Origin: Paraflavitalea sp. CAU 1676
GTDB lineage: Bacteria; Bacteroidota; Bacteroidia; Chitinophagales; Chitinophagaceae
DNA: 64,000 nt
Direction: 5' to 3'
Assembly: GCF_029223285.1 (NCBI RefSeq)
Contig: NZ_JARHUJ010000005.1
Location: forward strand, 682,001-746,000
Shown here in pieces: positions 1-8,466 of this stretch. Both the position numbers and the translations under genes were made by a program. Numbering within the stretch: the stretch's first letter is position 1; each line of letters opens with the position of its first letter. A model generated the notes under the pieces. The model worked only from the letters and a program-made list of their open reading frames with translations, was not told the DNA's origin and ran no database searches.

Positions 1-1194
1 CATGCTGGTGCCCTTTTGTTGATAGTTGTAATAGGCAGCCTGTGCGGTGAGCTTCCAGTCTTCGTTAAGATCGTGCTGAACATTTACGGAAAAGCTGTGG
101 TCGTTGATCTTCGTTGGCTCGAGGCCAGGCTGCAGGAAAGTGGTGTTGCGGGGCAAGGCTGCATAACCGTTGGGGTTGAATACATAGAATGAGCCTACAT
201 CGGACATGCGTGCATTTTGCAGCACATACTCGGCCGTGATCTTTGTTTTTTCATCCACCTGGTACGAGATCACCGGTGCAAACGTATAGCGGTTGTTGTA
301 TTCAAAATCGCGGAATGATTTTTTGTTCTGGGCAGCAAGGTTGAGGCGATAAAGCAATTTGCCATCCTTGCTCAGTTTGCCGTCGAGGTCGAGCGCGGCA
401 CGGTACAGGTCATAGCTGCCTACAGTAAGGCTGGCTTCTCCTTTCGACTGACCAGTGGGCTTTTTGGTTACCACGTTGTACATACCGCTGGGGTCGCCAT
501 TGGCGAGCATGAAGCCGGCGGGACCTTTTACAAACTCAATGTGGTCCACGATGCTCATGTCTTCGGTGAGCGGCCCCCAGAAGGAGCTTACTACGTTGAA
601 GCCATTGCGGAAGGCCTGTATCTGCGATCCGCGCATGTGGATGTTGGTATACATATCGCCCCAATGTTCCAGACGAACGGCACCGCTGATATTGCGGATC
701 ACGCCATCGCTCATGCTGATCACCTGCTGATCGGCCAGGTTGGCACTGGTGACTACCTGGATGTTCTGCGGTGCTTCGAGCAGGGGTTCGTTGAGGCGGA
801 GTGATGCCGAGCCTTGTTTGGCGTTGTAGACGCCTTTGCTGCTGCGTACGATCACTTCCTGCAGTTCGCGGTTGGACACGCTGAGGGGAATGCTGATGGT
901 TACGGTTTTGTTTTCTTCTACCGTTACTTCTTTCGTGGAGCTTTCATAGCCGATCAGGCTTGCTTCCAGTTGGTAAGTGCCTGCCTTTACATTCTTAATA
1001 ATAAAGTTGCCCTGCTCGTCGGAGCTAACGGTTCTCTTAGTGCCTTTCAGGAGTACGGTTACCCAGGCAGCGGACCTATCATCATTGGTTGTAATGTGAC
1101 CTTTAATAGTGCCGGTGCCTTGTTGAGCCCATACGGGACCGCCTAATAAGAATAGGCCGGCCAGTAATAATGCAGTGTAGCGTTGCATGTTCAT
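1..1194 (-). CDS. TonB-dependent siderophore receptor, 3' part cut by window edge
   Basis: Outer-membrane receptor importing a ferric siderophore or similar ligand with TonB energy. The gene reads leftward off the window, so only the first 398 codons are seen. In order: signal peptide ending near VWAQQ, a carboxypeptidase-regulatory-like (CnaB-fold) domain at about 28-100, then a plug with the FhuE/FpvA-type sequences DHIEFVKGPAGFML and NGDPSGMYNVVTKKP, then the first barrel strands. Start at 1194 (MNMQRY) or the in-frame ATG at 1188. The open frame runs without a stop to position 1. The large upstream gap and the divergent glycosyltransferase suggest its own promoter. The family is clear from the plug; the ligand cannot be told. 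Confidence 0.93.
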   Translation of the reverse strand, partial: MNMQRYTALLLAGLFLLGGPVWAQQGTGTIKGHITTNDDRSAAWVTVLLKGTKRTVSSDEQGNFIIKNVKAGTYQLEASLIGYESSTKEVTVEENKTVTISIPLSVSNRELQEVIVRSSKGVYNAKQGSASLRLNEPLLEAPQNIQVVTSANLADQQVISMSDGVIRNISGAVRLEHWGDMYTNIHMRGSQIQAFRNGFNVVSSFWGPLTEDMSIVDHIEFVKGPAGFMLANGDPSGMYNVVTKKPTGQSKGEASLTVGSYDLYRAALDLDGKLSKDGKLLYRLNLAAQNKKSFRDFEYNNRYTFAPVISYQVDEKTKITAEYVLQNARMSDVGSFYVFNPNGYAALPRNTTFLQPGLEPTKINDHSFSVNVQHDLNEDWKLTAQAAYYNYQQKGTSM

Positions 1195-1621
1195 AATCGG
1201 TTTTAAATCTGTGGCGCAAGGTAGACCGGTCGTTATGCGATTGTTGCCGGTAACGGGAAAAATGGGTTACGCAAGGCGGAAATACCCGTTGGGAGGGGGG
1301 CTTGGGCCAGATCGGGAGGCAAAACAGCGTGTTGGGGACCGATATGATATAAATCAAAAACCGGCAGACAACGATAACGGGTATTGTATTTTTTTGATAT
1401 AAAAACTTGAAAACATAATAATATTCAGTAATTTGAGTCAACGCTGGTATTTCAACCTGGCCAGGCGTGTGCGTTGAAATTCCGGGATCTGGCCAACTAT
1501 CTGCTGTTCTGTCCGGCGCCGTGCACCTTGAAAGCCTATCTTTTTTTATCCGTCCCCCTGCTGTTTTCTGCCCTTGTTTGCCCCCTCTAATCCAGAACCT
1601 GTATTCACCAATAACATCCAC
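1195..1621. other. Divergent intergenic region with a small dyad
   Basis: Holds no convincing gene. It separates the TonB receptor (leftward) from the first glycosyltransferase (rightward) and must hold both promoters. An AT-rich stretch at about 1380-1440 is the likeliest promoter zone. An inverted repeat ATTTCAAC / GTTGAAAT lies at 1449-1456 and 1473-1480, with the palindrome CCTGGCCAGG (1456-1465) in its spacer. This could be an operator or a 5'-UTR hairpin; its function is unknown. Confidence 0.4.
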
Positions 1622-2452
1622 ATGCTTAAGGATTCCTCGGTAGGTATCTTGATCTCTACGTATAACTGGCCCGGTGCGCTCAAGACTTTATTACAGAGTA
1701 TTTTACGACAAACACGGGTGCCCGATGAGATCCTCATCGCCGATGATGGGTCGACCGTAGCCACTAGAAAGCTGATAGACTGGTTCAGGCCACTGTTCAA
1801 GGTGCCCATCACCTACGCCTGGCAGGAAGATAAGGGCTTTCGGAAGAGCCTTATTCTAAATAAGGTAATGAAGGAGGCTACTGCCGACTACATCATCCAG
1901 GTAGACGGCGACATCGTTTTACATCCACGATTTGTTGAGGATCATTTGCAAACCCGCCGGGAGTCTATGTTTGTGCAGGGGAGCCGGGTGATCCTTACGC
2001 CGGCAACCACAGCGAATGTGCTGGCCGGTTCGGTAGAGCACCTGCATTGCCTGTCGCGTGGTGTATCGAACCGGTTCAATGCGATCAGGCTTCCTGCACT
2101 GTCGCCGATGATCCGGTCAAATCCTTACAGCTCGGCCAATATCAAAGCCTGTAACCTGGCCTTCTGGCGGAAAGACTATATTGCCATCAATGGTTACGAC
2201 AATGATTTCCAGGGCTGGGGTTGGGAAGATTGTGAGTTTGCCGCCCGACTGATCAATGCCGGTGTTTTAAAGAGGCGGCTGAAGCTCGCCGCTATTTGTT
2301 ACCATCTTCATCATGATTACAATTCCCGTTTTCGTATTGGGGAAAACGAGCAGAAGTATAATGAGACCATTCAGTCGAAGCATGCTGCCTGCAGCAACGG
2401 TCTTAAACAGACTGGTTGGGCGGTTGATAAAAATGTTTCAGCCATCTCCTGA
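1622..2452 (+). CDS. Glycosyltransferase family 2 with galactosyltransferase-type C-terminal domain
   Basis: Transfers a sugar from a nucleotide-sugar donor to a growing surface glycan; cytoplasmic GT-A fold. Start set at ATG 1622 (276 aa), because the conserved core VGILISTYNW begins a few residues later; the frame is open further upstream only from a TTG. Visible motifs: ADDGS (40-44), the metal-binding DGD at 95-97, and GWGWEDCEFAARL at 198-210, which marks the Glyco_transf_7C acceptor domain of chondroitin-synthase-like enzymes. Its last 50 bases overlap the 3' end of the convergent gene 2403-3356. Donor and acceptor sugars are unknown. Confidence 0.9.
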   Translation: MLKDSSVGILISTYNWPGALKTLLQSILRQTRVPDEILIADDGSTVATRKLIDWFRPLFKVPITYAWQEDKGFRKSLILNKVMKEATADYIIQVDGDIVLHPRFVEDHLQTRRESMFVQGSRVILTPATTANVLAGSVEHLHCLSRGVSNRFNAIRLPALSPMIRSNPYSSANIKACNLAFWRKDYIAINGYDNDFQGWGWEDCEFAARLINAGVLKRRLKLAAICYHLHHDYNSRFRIGENEQKYNETIQSKHAACSNGLKQTGWAVDKNVSAIS

Positions 2453-3356
2453 ATCTTTTTTTGGGTTTGTTGTAAATGCGCCAGCGTTCGGCGAGGTCAT
2501 GTTCTTTGGCCAGAAAAAAATAATCAGCTTCGGGTTGGGGGATCATGTGCGTGGGGTGAATGATGTTCGTGAGCTCACCGGCAGGCAGGTTGGCGTGCTG
2601 GCTGTCGGTTTGATGGGTATGTGTTGCCTGGCCGCCAAAGCCGATATTGCTGATGAGGTTAACGTTGGGGGTTATACAAAGCGCATGTTCGAAGAAGGTG
2701 AGGAAGTTGAGCTGGTGATCCCAGGTGTCGATGTCTCCTGCTTTCAGCCGTTTGAAGTTTTCGGTCCAGTCCTTGATAAGGAACTGGTCATTGAATATCG
2801 TGCGCAACAATGCCGGCACTTTCTGTTCGTCGTATTGCTGCAGGTCGCGATCGTATTGGTTCCAAACCCGGCGCCAGCTGGCCCATCCCCATACGTTGCT
2901 GTAGCGTGAAAAGTAATAACTCGCTTCGCCCCATTGACGTCCGTGCTGCAGGTTGGTGCCTGTGATGGTATGAATTCGTTGATCGTGCCGGTATGTTGAC
3001 AGGAGTGCATCGCAGAACGTGAAGAAGCTAACGGATGGCAGGCAGTCGTCTTCGAGGATGATGCCTTCTTCTTCGGCCTGGAAGAACCAGGTAATGGCAT
3101 CGGATACGGCGATGCGGCAGCCCCGGTGCTGATCGAGGAAGCGTGTATGCAATTGGCAATCCCAATCAACTTGTTCAATGATGGCGCGTGCCTGGTGGCA
3201 CAGCGTTTTGTCCTGTTCATTTCCGGGCCGGGGTGCGTCGGCTGCTATGTACAGTCGGGCGGGCTTTGCCTGCCGGATGCGTTCGAATACCTGCGCCCCT
3301 TTATCGGGCCGGTTAAAGATCAACAACAGAACGGGAGAATGTACCGTGTATGTCAT
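2403..3356 (-). CDS. GT-A type glycosyltransferase (nucleotide-diphospho-sugar transferase)
   Basis: A 317-aa predicted sugar transferase. The N-terminus SPVLLLIFNRPDKG and the acidic EDD at 102-104 (GIILEDDCLP) fit the GT-A enzymes often annotated as hemolytic-protein HlpA-like or nucleotide-diphospho-sugar transferases. A W-rich segment GWASWRRVW follows in the acceptor part. There is no signal peptide or membrane segment. It is convergent with the previous gene and overlaps it by 50 bases, so the C-terminal codons of both are read on opposite strands. It belongs to the glycan cluster; sugar specificity cannot be inferred. Confidence 0.82.
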   Translation of the reverse strand: MTYTVHSPVLLLIFNRPDKGAQVFERIRQAKPARLYIAADAPRPGNEQDKTLCHQARAIIEQVDWDCQLHTRFLDQHRGCRIAVSDAITWFFQAEEEGIILEDDCLPSVSFFTFCDALLSTYRHDQRIHTITGTNLQHGRQWGEASYYFSRYSNVWGWASWRRVWNQYDRDLQQYDEQKVPALLRTIFNDQFLIKDWTENFKRLKAGDIDTWDHQLNFLTFFEHALCITPNVNLISNIGFGGQATHTHQTDSQHANLPAGELTNIIHPTHMIPQPEADYFFLAKEHDLAERWRIYNKPKKRFRRWLKHFYQPPNQSV

Positions 3357-3429
3357 ATCATCATTACTATTTACAGGCGCTGTACTAAAAATAAGTTTTT
3401 TAACAGTATAAAAATCGGTAACATAGAGA

Positions 3430-4182
3430 ATGAACGCAGCTAGCAGGACGCCAACGATCAGTATTGTGATCGCCGCCTACCAGGCGGGCGATCAGCTGAC
3501 AGCCTGCCTGGATTCCATTCGTGCCTTAGCGATCGATGACCTTGAAGTTGTAGTTGTTGATGGGGCAAGCGATGACCATACCGTGCAGTTGTTGAAAGGA
3601 GAAATCGTATTGCCATTGTCCTGGATCAGTGAACCGGATAAAGGGATATACGATGCCTTGAACAAAGGCGTCAAGATGGCCAGGGGGCGGTGGATCCATT
3701 TTTTGGGTACGGATGACCGTTTGCTGCCCGGCTTTGCAGAGCTGGTATCCTTGCTGAAGGAGGAGGATACTATCTACTATGCCAACAGTGTACCTGTGTA
3801 CCGGGAGGAGCCGCGGCCCTCGTATGAGCTGCTGGGAGGCCCGTTCAGCAAATACCGCTTGGCTAAATATTGTGTAAATCACCAAGCGGTGTTTTACCCG
3901 GCCAGCGTGTTTCACCGTTATCAATACGATCTTCAATACCGAATCTTCGCGGATTATGCGCTCAATATACAGCTATGGGGTAATGGGCAGTATCGCCGAT
4001 CCTGGCATGCTGTCGATATTGTGCAATACAATATGACGGGTTTTTCCTCCCGCGAGCGGGATGTTTTGTTCATCCGGCACAAACCTGGTTTGATCAGACA
4101 GCATCTTGGCTGGTGGGTGTACTGGCGATTCAGCTGGAAGAAATTCAGGAAGCATTGGTATGGTGAAAAGGAATGGTGGTAG
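3430..4182 (+). CDS. Glycosyltransferase family 2
   Basis: A 250-aa WcaA-like GT2 enzyme. Seen: ISIVIAAYQAG (10-20), the nucleotide-binding DGASDD (44-49), SEPDKGIYDALNKG (67-80), typical of this subgroup, and GTDD (93-96) as the metal motif. No membrane segment, so it probably acts at the cytoplasmic face. The 73-bp gap to the divergent gene 2403-3356 must hold both promoters. Its stop is 2 bases from the stop of the next, convergent gene. The product sugar is unknown. Confidence 0.9.
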   Translation: MNAASRTPTISIVIAAYQAGDQLTACLDSIRALAIDDLEVVVVDGASDDHTVQLLKGEIVLPLSWISEPDKGIYDALNKGVKMARGRWIHFLGTDDRLLPGFAELVSLLKEEDTIYYANSVPVYREEPRPSYELLGGPFSKYRLAKYCVNHQAVFYPASVFHRYQYDLQYRIFADYALNIQLWGNGQYRRSWHAVDIVQYNMTGFSSRERDVLFIRHKPGLIRQHLGWWVYWRFSWKKFRKHWYGEKEWW

Positions 4183-4184
4183 GG

Positions 4185-5105
4185 TTACTTACTGAACCAT
4201 TTTTTCTTTTTTGGCTTGTCGTACGAGCAGGGGAGCAGGTGGTATTGTCCGTAGCCGGCCTGTGTGAGTGCTTCTCCATAAGCCTGGTAAAGCGCGAGCA
4301 GATCGGGCCGGTCGGAGAGGTTATAACGGTTGTATCGTGCGGTGGGCAATTCGATCCTGCCGGGTTTGAAAGAACTAAAGTGATAGAACTTGAGGGTGGT
4401 TTGCTCGTTGACGAGGTATTGTTTGCCCTGTTGGCTGAGTATTCGCTCGTGCAGGTTCCAGGGCGCCATATTGAGTCCATGGTCCTGGAGTATATGTACT
4501 CCTTTGAATAAGATGGGTACCAGGTTGATCGGCAGCTGATCTACGAAGATGCCATTGTATACATCGATAAAGCCCTGCTGATAGGTTCTTTCTTTCCACC
4601 AGGCTAGAAAGCGATTAACTTCTTCATTCTTTTTAACGGCTATGAATCCGAGGTTGTAGATACCGAAGTTGAGGAATACCGACTCCTGTGGTTGCTTGCC
4701 ATCGAGGGGGATGGCAGTATAGATATGGGGGGTAAGGAGTATGGAGGCGTTTTCGAAAGCTACCTGCAAGCTAGGTGAAAGGTTGTTATATACGTAAATA
4801 TCGGGATCGAGGTATATAACCTGGTCGAAGTTCTTTTCTGTCAGCAGGTATTGGAATACATGAGGTTTTACGCAGGTGTTGAGTTCGATGATATTGTATT
4901 TGCCGGCGAGTTCGTGCAAGCGGGGTTCAATAGCAGCCAGTGGGATTACTTGATCGGCGATGGTGGTATAGTCTATGTTCGGTGCTTTTTCGTCGCAGAG
5001 AAACAAGTAGAAGGAAGCTCCGGGTTCGGCAATCCGCAGTGAGCTGCCCAATACGGATGCATAGGCCAGGTAGTTGTTGGAGCAGATGGTAAAATATGCT
5101 TTCAT
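4185..5105 (-). CDS. Glycosyltransferase, GT8-like
   Basis: A 306-aa retaining-type sugar transferase by appearance. The N-terminus MKAYFTICSNNYLAYASVLGSSL and the DxD motif in IYLDPDIYVYNN (DPD at 100-102) resemble GT8 and related families that use UDP-sugars. YNGIFVDQLPINLVP further on is also typical of a GT8-like acceptor site. No signal peptide. Convergent with the GT2 gene before it and divergent from the one after it. Assignment to GT8 rests on motif likeness only. Confidence 0.78.
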   Translation of the reverse strand: MKAYFTICSNNYLAYASVLGSSLRIAEPGASFYLFLCDEKAPNIDYTTIADQVIPLAAIEPRLHELAGKYNIIELNTCVKPHVFQYLLTEKNFDQVIYLDPDIYVYNNLSPSLQVAFENASILLTPHIYTAIPLDGKQPQESVFLNFGIYNLGFIAVKKNEEVNRFLAWWKERTYQQGFIDVYNGIFVDQLPINLVPILFKGVHILQDHGLNMAPWNLHERILSQQGKQYLVNEQTTLKFYHFSSFKPGRIELPTARYNRYNLSDRPDLLALYQAYGEALTQAGYGQYHLLPCSYDKPKKKKWFSK

Positions 5106-5199
5106 GGTGTGGCCCTTCTTGCGATTAATGTTTTACATTAGGTGATGAATGTTTCGCCCGCATAACGCTGGCAGGGTCTTGTACATAAATGTATTGTTC

Positions 5200-6306
5200 A
5201 TGAAGATAAGCATTGATGTGGTCATTCCCTCGTACCGGCCCGATGAACATTACCTGCTGCCCATGCTGCAACTGAGGCGGCCCCCGGCGGCGATCATCCG
5301 GTTTTACCTGGTGGTGGATGATCCGGCTGCTGTAATTCCTGCTACGATCCTTACATTGGTGAATGATACGGATGTAATCCTGCTGCACCATGCGCAGAAT
5401 CTCGGCGCCTCTGCCACGCGAAATGATGGCATAGACGCGGGTAACGGCGATTGGGTGTTGCTGCTCGATGATGATGTAACGGTGGCGCCCGACCTGCTGG
5501 AAGTGTATACTGCCGCGGCCCTTTCGGCGCCCGGCGCAACGGGTTTTATCGGTCTGGTAGAGTTGCCTGCGGCTGATACGGATTTTACCCGGGCTATTGT
5601 GGCAACGGGCGCCATGGATATTTTCGATATTGCCCGGCGGCGTGCACATTATGCCTGGGGGGCTACTGCGAACATCATGATCAGTCGCCGGGCAATGGGA
5701 TCGTTGCGGTTTTCGCCGCAGTACCCGGCGGCAGGTGGCGGAGAAGACATTGATCTTTTGTTGCGCATCCGTGAAAGTAACGGTGGTGTCGATTATAAAT
5801 GTCTGCCTGCAGCTGTTGTACGGCACCCGTGGTGGCACGGTGGCAAGCCCGATTTCCGGAGAACCTTTCGGTATGGATTGGGCAATAGCTGGCTGGGCCA
5901 GCTTAACCCACGATATACGTACCGTGACTTTTTCAATACGCCAGAAACGCTGCTCTTGTGTTTGCCAGTATTCATGCTGTTGCTGTTCATTAAACCTGCG
6001 GCAATTGGAATGCTTCTCTCATTCGTAGCTGGTGTGCTGGTCATCGAAGTGCTCGCTACTGCTATCCAGGCTTTTAAAAGAGGGCAGGTGGGCAGCATAG
6101 CCATGCTGGGGTATGTGCTTGCGTTGCGACTGGTATACGAAACGGGGATGTTGGTGGGGAATCTTCAGCGTGGCCGGGTACAAGGTATCGGGGAAAGATT
6201 TCACGATGACGGCCGCGTGCAGCCTTTACATTTTTACCGGCTCAATACGCGAAAAACAGTGAAGTGGGTATTGTATCCTGTATTACTCTTCTTGTTGCTG
6301 CGGTAG
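5200..6306 (+). CDS. Glycosyltransferase family 2 with C-terminal membrane segments
   Basis: A 368-aa GT2 enzyme. ATG 5200 is chosen because the GT2 core IDVVIPSYRP starts at residue 5; an upstream ATG at 5149 would add 17 residues with no domain role. Motifs: LLLDDDV (DDD at 90-92) and a late ED in GGGEDIDLLLR, the usual catalytic-base region. Two or three hydrophobic segments lie at about residues 250-315 (LLLCLPVFMLLLFI and beyond), so the enzyme is membrane-anchored, as in many GT2 proteins of exopolysaccharide synthesis. Convergent with the next gene, with 3 bases between stops. Confidence 0.88.
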   Translation: MKISIDVVIPSYRPDEHYLLPMLQLRRPPAAIIRFYLVVDDPAAVIPATILTLVNDTDVILLHHAQNLGASATRNDGIDAGNGDWVLLLDDDVTVAPDLLEVYTAAALSAPGATGFIGLVELPAADTDFTRAIVATGAMDIFDIARRRAHYAWGATANIMISRRAMGSLRFSPQYPAAGGGEDIDLLLRIRESNGGVDYKCLPAAVVRHPWWHGGKPDFRRTFRYGLGNSWLGQLNPRYTYRDFFNTPETLLLCLPVFMLLLFIKPAAIGMLLSFVAGVLVIEVLATAIQAFKRGQVGSIAMLGYVLALRLVYETGMLVGNLQRGRVQGIGERFHDDGRVQPLHFYRLNTRKTVKWVLYPVLLFLLLR

Positions 6307-6309
6307 TTG

Positions 6310-6981
6310 CTAAGGCACTTTTGTCCAGGGCCACCAGTATCCGTAGAACGAACCTTTCAACAGTGATTTTGATTTTAGTATAAAGCGATCGGCCAGGTCG
6401 AAACGTGAGTAGAAGGCGTGGTACACCAGGTTGTCGTAGGTAGTGCCCGGGCCAAAGCTGTTGTGTACGGGATGGTAAAGGGTCCATTCCTTTTTCTCTA
6501 TTTGTGTGGGCCACCAGTATTTGACATGTCCTCCCTCTTGCTGTATTACTTCCGTAAGGTTTTGACCGGCATCCATGGTGTCGGTAAGCCGCATATCGGG
6601 ATAGTTCAATGCTTTAAGATAAGCGGTCGATATGCCGAAGAAGAATGGACCTACGTACAGGTTTTCTCCATTGCGCAGGTGATTGGCTGTTTGTGCCGCC
6701 CCTGCGATGGTGCGTGGTTGCTGCAGATCGCTGAGCAACCAGCCTATCCAGGCTTTGCTGACCGGCACACAGTCTATGTCGAAGAAGATGAGGTAATCTA
6801 CCCCGGTTTCTGTGCGGCAGATATGGTTGAGAAAATCACCATGGTCAAAATCCTCCCGCACTACCTGGTGCACAGTTTGGCCAAAGTAACGGAATACGGC
6901 TTTTTGATAACGCGGTACACGCGGATTTACATTGCCTTTGTAGAAGGAGAATATTTTGTAGCTGGCTTGTTGTTTTCCCAT
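6310..6981 (-). CDS. Putative GT-A fold glycosyltransferase
   Basis: A 223-aa protein without a family I can name with certainty. A DxD-like motif lies in YLIFFDIDCVPVSK (DID at 68-70), followed by a W/aromatic-rich C-terminus. Size, motif position and context, 45 bp downstream of a GT2 gene on the same strand, suggest a nucleotide-sugar-dependent transferase. It is probably co-transcribed with the gene at 7027-8007. No signal peptide or membrane segment is visible. It could also be a non-catalytic relative. Confidence 0.65.
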   Translation of the reverse strand: MGKQQASYKIFSFYKGNVNPRVPRYQKAVFRYFGQTVHQVVREDFDHGDFLNHICRTETGVDYLIFFDIDCVPVSKAWIGWLLSDLQQPRTIAGAAQTANHLRNGENLYVGPFFFGISTAYLKALNYPDMRLTDTMDAGQNLTEVIQQEGGHVKYWWPTQIEKKEWTLYHPVHNSFGPGTTYDNLVYHAFYSRFDLADRFILKSKSLLKGSFYGYWWPWTKVP

Positions 6982-7026
6982 TGGCTGATTGTTTTTGGAT
7001 CTTGCAGTTGGTACAGGTGGCGGTGT

Positions 7027-8007
7027 TTAGCGCCTGTACATAAACTTTTTGATGGGTGTACGTACGGGGTGCGGGTTCCAGGCGATGGGGGCTGTATAGA
7101 ACAAGGTAAGCTTTTCTTCTTCGATTACCCGTTTGGACCATCCCTTTTGGGCCAGCCATATGCGAAAGGGAGTAAGCAGTAATAACCGCCAACGGTTCTT
7201 ATGCCTGTTGCGCCTGTAAAAGCGCAGGGCATGGTCGTATTCCTGCAGCACGATGCCAGCCTGCAATATGCCGTCCATCAGCCGTTCACGGTAGGGTATA
7301 GTAAGCCGTTCGCGCGGTATGAAATGATGGAGCAACAGCCGCTCATCGTAGTATAGTTTATATCCCCGCAGCAAGAGCCGTTTGCAATATTCGAAATCGT
7401 CGCCGGTAGTGAGTGTTTCGCCATTGCGTCCATTGAGCAGGGATGGGTAGCGCTCTTCAAACATCTGGTGAAAAAGCGTCCGTCGCGTGATCATGCCGGC
7501 GCCGAGTACAAAGCCTTTCTGGGATACGTCGCCGGATGCGGTGGCTGGTGTGCCGAGGGCGTATTTGTCCCGATAGGTTGGAAACCAGTCGGGGTATGTT
7601 TCAATATTGCTCACTGGTTCATTGCGGCCGCCTGCCGCGCCGATGGCGGCATCGCCGGCCATTACTTCAAAAGCAGTGGCAACGTACGCTTTACACAACC
7701 AGTTGTCATCGTCGCAAAACACCAATGTCTCATATTGTGCTTCTGCCACGCCTTTGTTGCGGGCATAGTGCTGACCGGCGCGTGGCTCATGAATAACGCG
7801 CAGCGGCGTGGTGGCGCCGGTTTGCTGCCAGGTGTTTTGGGCAAATACCGCTGTATTATCGGTGGAGGCATTGTCGATCACCAGGACCTCCCAGGACAGT
7901 GAAGCCGGTACCTGCTGTGCGGCGAGGTGTTGAAGCGTGGCTTCGAGCCGGTCTGTGCTGTTATAACAACAAATGATCACCGATACGCCGGGTGAGGCCA
8001 TAGGCAT
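7027..8007 (-). CDS. Glycosyltransferase family 2
   Basis: A 326-aa GT2 enzyme: VSVIICCYNSTDRL at the N-terminus, VIDNASTDNT (43-52), EPRAGQHYARNKG (74-86) and the metal motif CDDDN (98-102). These are typical of the succinoglycan or cellulose-synthase-like GT2 group. Start at 8007 or the in-frame ATG at 8001, both just before the core. First gene of a probable two-gene minus-strand unit with 6310-6981. Donor and acceptor unknown. Confidence 0.9.
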   Translation of the reverse strand: MPMASPGVSVIICCYNSTDRLEATLQHLAAQQVPASLSWEVLVIDNASTDNTAVFAQNTWQQTGATTPLRVIHEPRAGQHYARNKGVAEAQYETLVFCDDDNWLCKAYVATAFEVMAGDAAIGAAGGRNEPVSNIETYPDWFPTYRDKYALGTPATASGDVSQKGFVLGAGMITRRTLFHQMFEERYPSLLNGRNGETLTTGDDFEYCKRLLLRGYKLYYDERLLLHHFIPRERLTIPYRERLMDGILQAGIVLQEYDHALRFYRRNRHKNRWRLLLLTPFRIWLAQKGWSKRVIEEEKLTLFYTAPIAWNPHPVRTPIKKFMYRR

Positions 8008-8113
8008 GCCGTAGTGTTTTGTATAAATCTACAACATATGTGGTTAATAATGAGGACCGAGGCCGGCGGTGGGGAGTAGTACTGCTTTTGGGTGCAGTAA
8101 GTATTTACGCTGT

Positions 8114-8284
8114 TCAGGGAATGAAGTCTTCTTCCAACAGCAAGGCCTGCGATTTGACGAGGCGCATTCTTTTCCTGATTAGTCTGATTGCATAATAAGC
8201 CACGGGCGTGAGCAGGATGGATCCTGCTATACAGCTGTATAAGAGTAGATTAATAGAAGATCCCGTTGTGATGGTATAGACCAT
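8114..8284 (-). CDS. Small membrane peptide (56 aa), hypothetical
   Basis: A short reading frame below common length cut-offs. It starts at ATG 8284 (MVYTITTGSS) and ends with the acidic tail LLLEEDFIP. One hydrophobic segment at about residues 11-34 is followed by a strongly basic stretch IRLIRKRMR, which fits a single-pass protein with a cytoplasmic basic tail. Codon use looks like the neighbours. It fills what would otherwise be a 450-bp gap and is divergent from the TonB receptor at 8467, with the operator-like repeats between them. No family is recognised and no function can be given. Confidence 0.5.
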   Translation of the reverse strand: MVYTITTGSSINLLLYSCIAGSILLTPVAYYAIRLIRKRMRLVKSQALLLEEDFIP

Positions 8285-8298
8285 GACTGTTATAATTA

Positions 8299-8359
8299 CC
8301 TACTAAAGTAATAGACTTTGGTCAAATAGTAAAATCTTTTACCTACTAAATTGGTAGAC
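8299..8359. promoter_or_regulatory. Paired 18-bp operator-like repeats
   Basis: Two direct copies at 8299-8316 and 8342-8359 share CCTACTAAA, then four mostly different bases, then TAGAC (15 of 18 identical; start-to-start 43 bp, about four helical turns). Each copy is itself a partial dyad, clearest in the second as CTAC...GTAG. They lie between the divergent small membrane gene and the TonB receptor. Dyads of this kind bind repressors of several families; which one acts here is not known, and no regulator gene is adjacent. Confidence 0.45.
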
Positions 8360-8383
8360 TGTATGATTTCTGCATTATCTTTA
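8351..8383 (+). promoter_or_regulatory. Candidate promoter of the TonB receptor
   Basis: TATCTTTA at 8376-8383 matches the Bacteroidota -7 element TAnnTTTG at all but the last base. TTGG at 8351-8354 lies 21 bases before it, where the -33 element is expected, inside the second operator-like repeat. A repressor bound there would block it. The transcript would have a leader of about 75 nt. The consensus is established; this site is inferred. Confidence 0.35.
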
Positions 8384-8466
8384 CTTCGTCGGGCAACGTG
8401 CACCCACTATATGTAACGAACCTGATGATTAAGTAACCACTAACTAATGCCTTAACTTTTTTGTGT

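Noticed and set aside
1103-1621. 172-codon minus-strand frame covering the divergent intergenic region
   Set aside because: Overlaps the start of the TonB receptor in another frame, composition is unlike a protein and it has no signal or domain.
6418-7182. 254-codon plus-strand frame
   Set aside because: Antisense to two glycosyltransferase genes with clear motifs; translation looks random.
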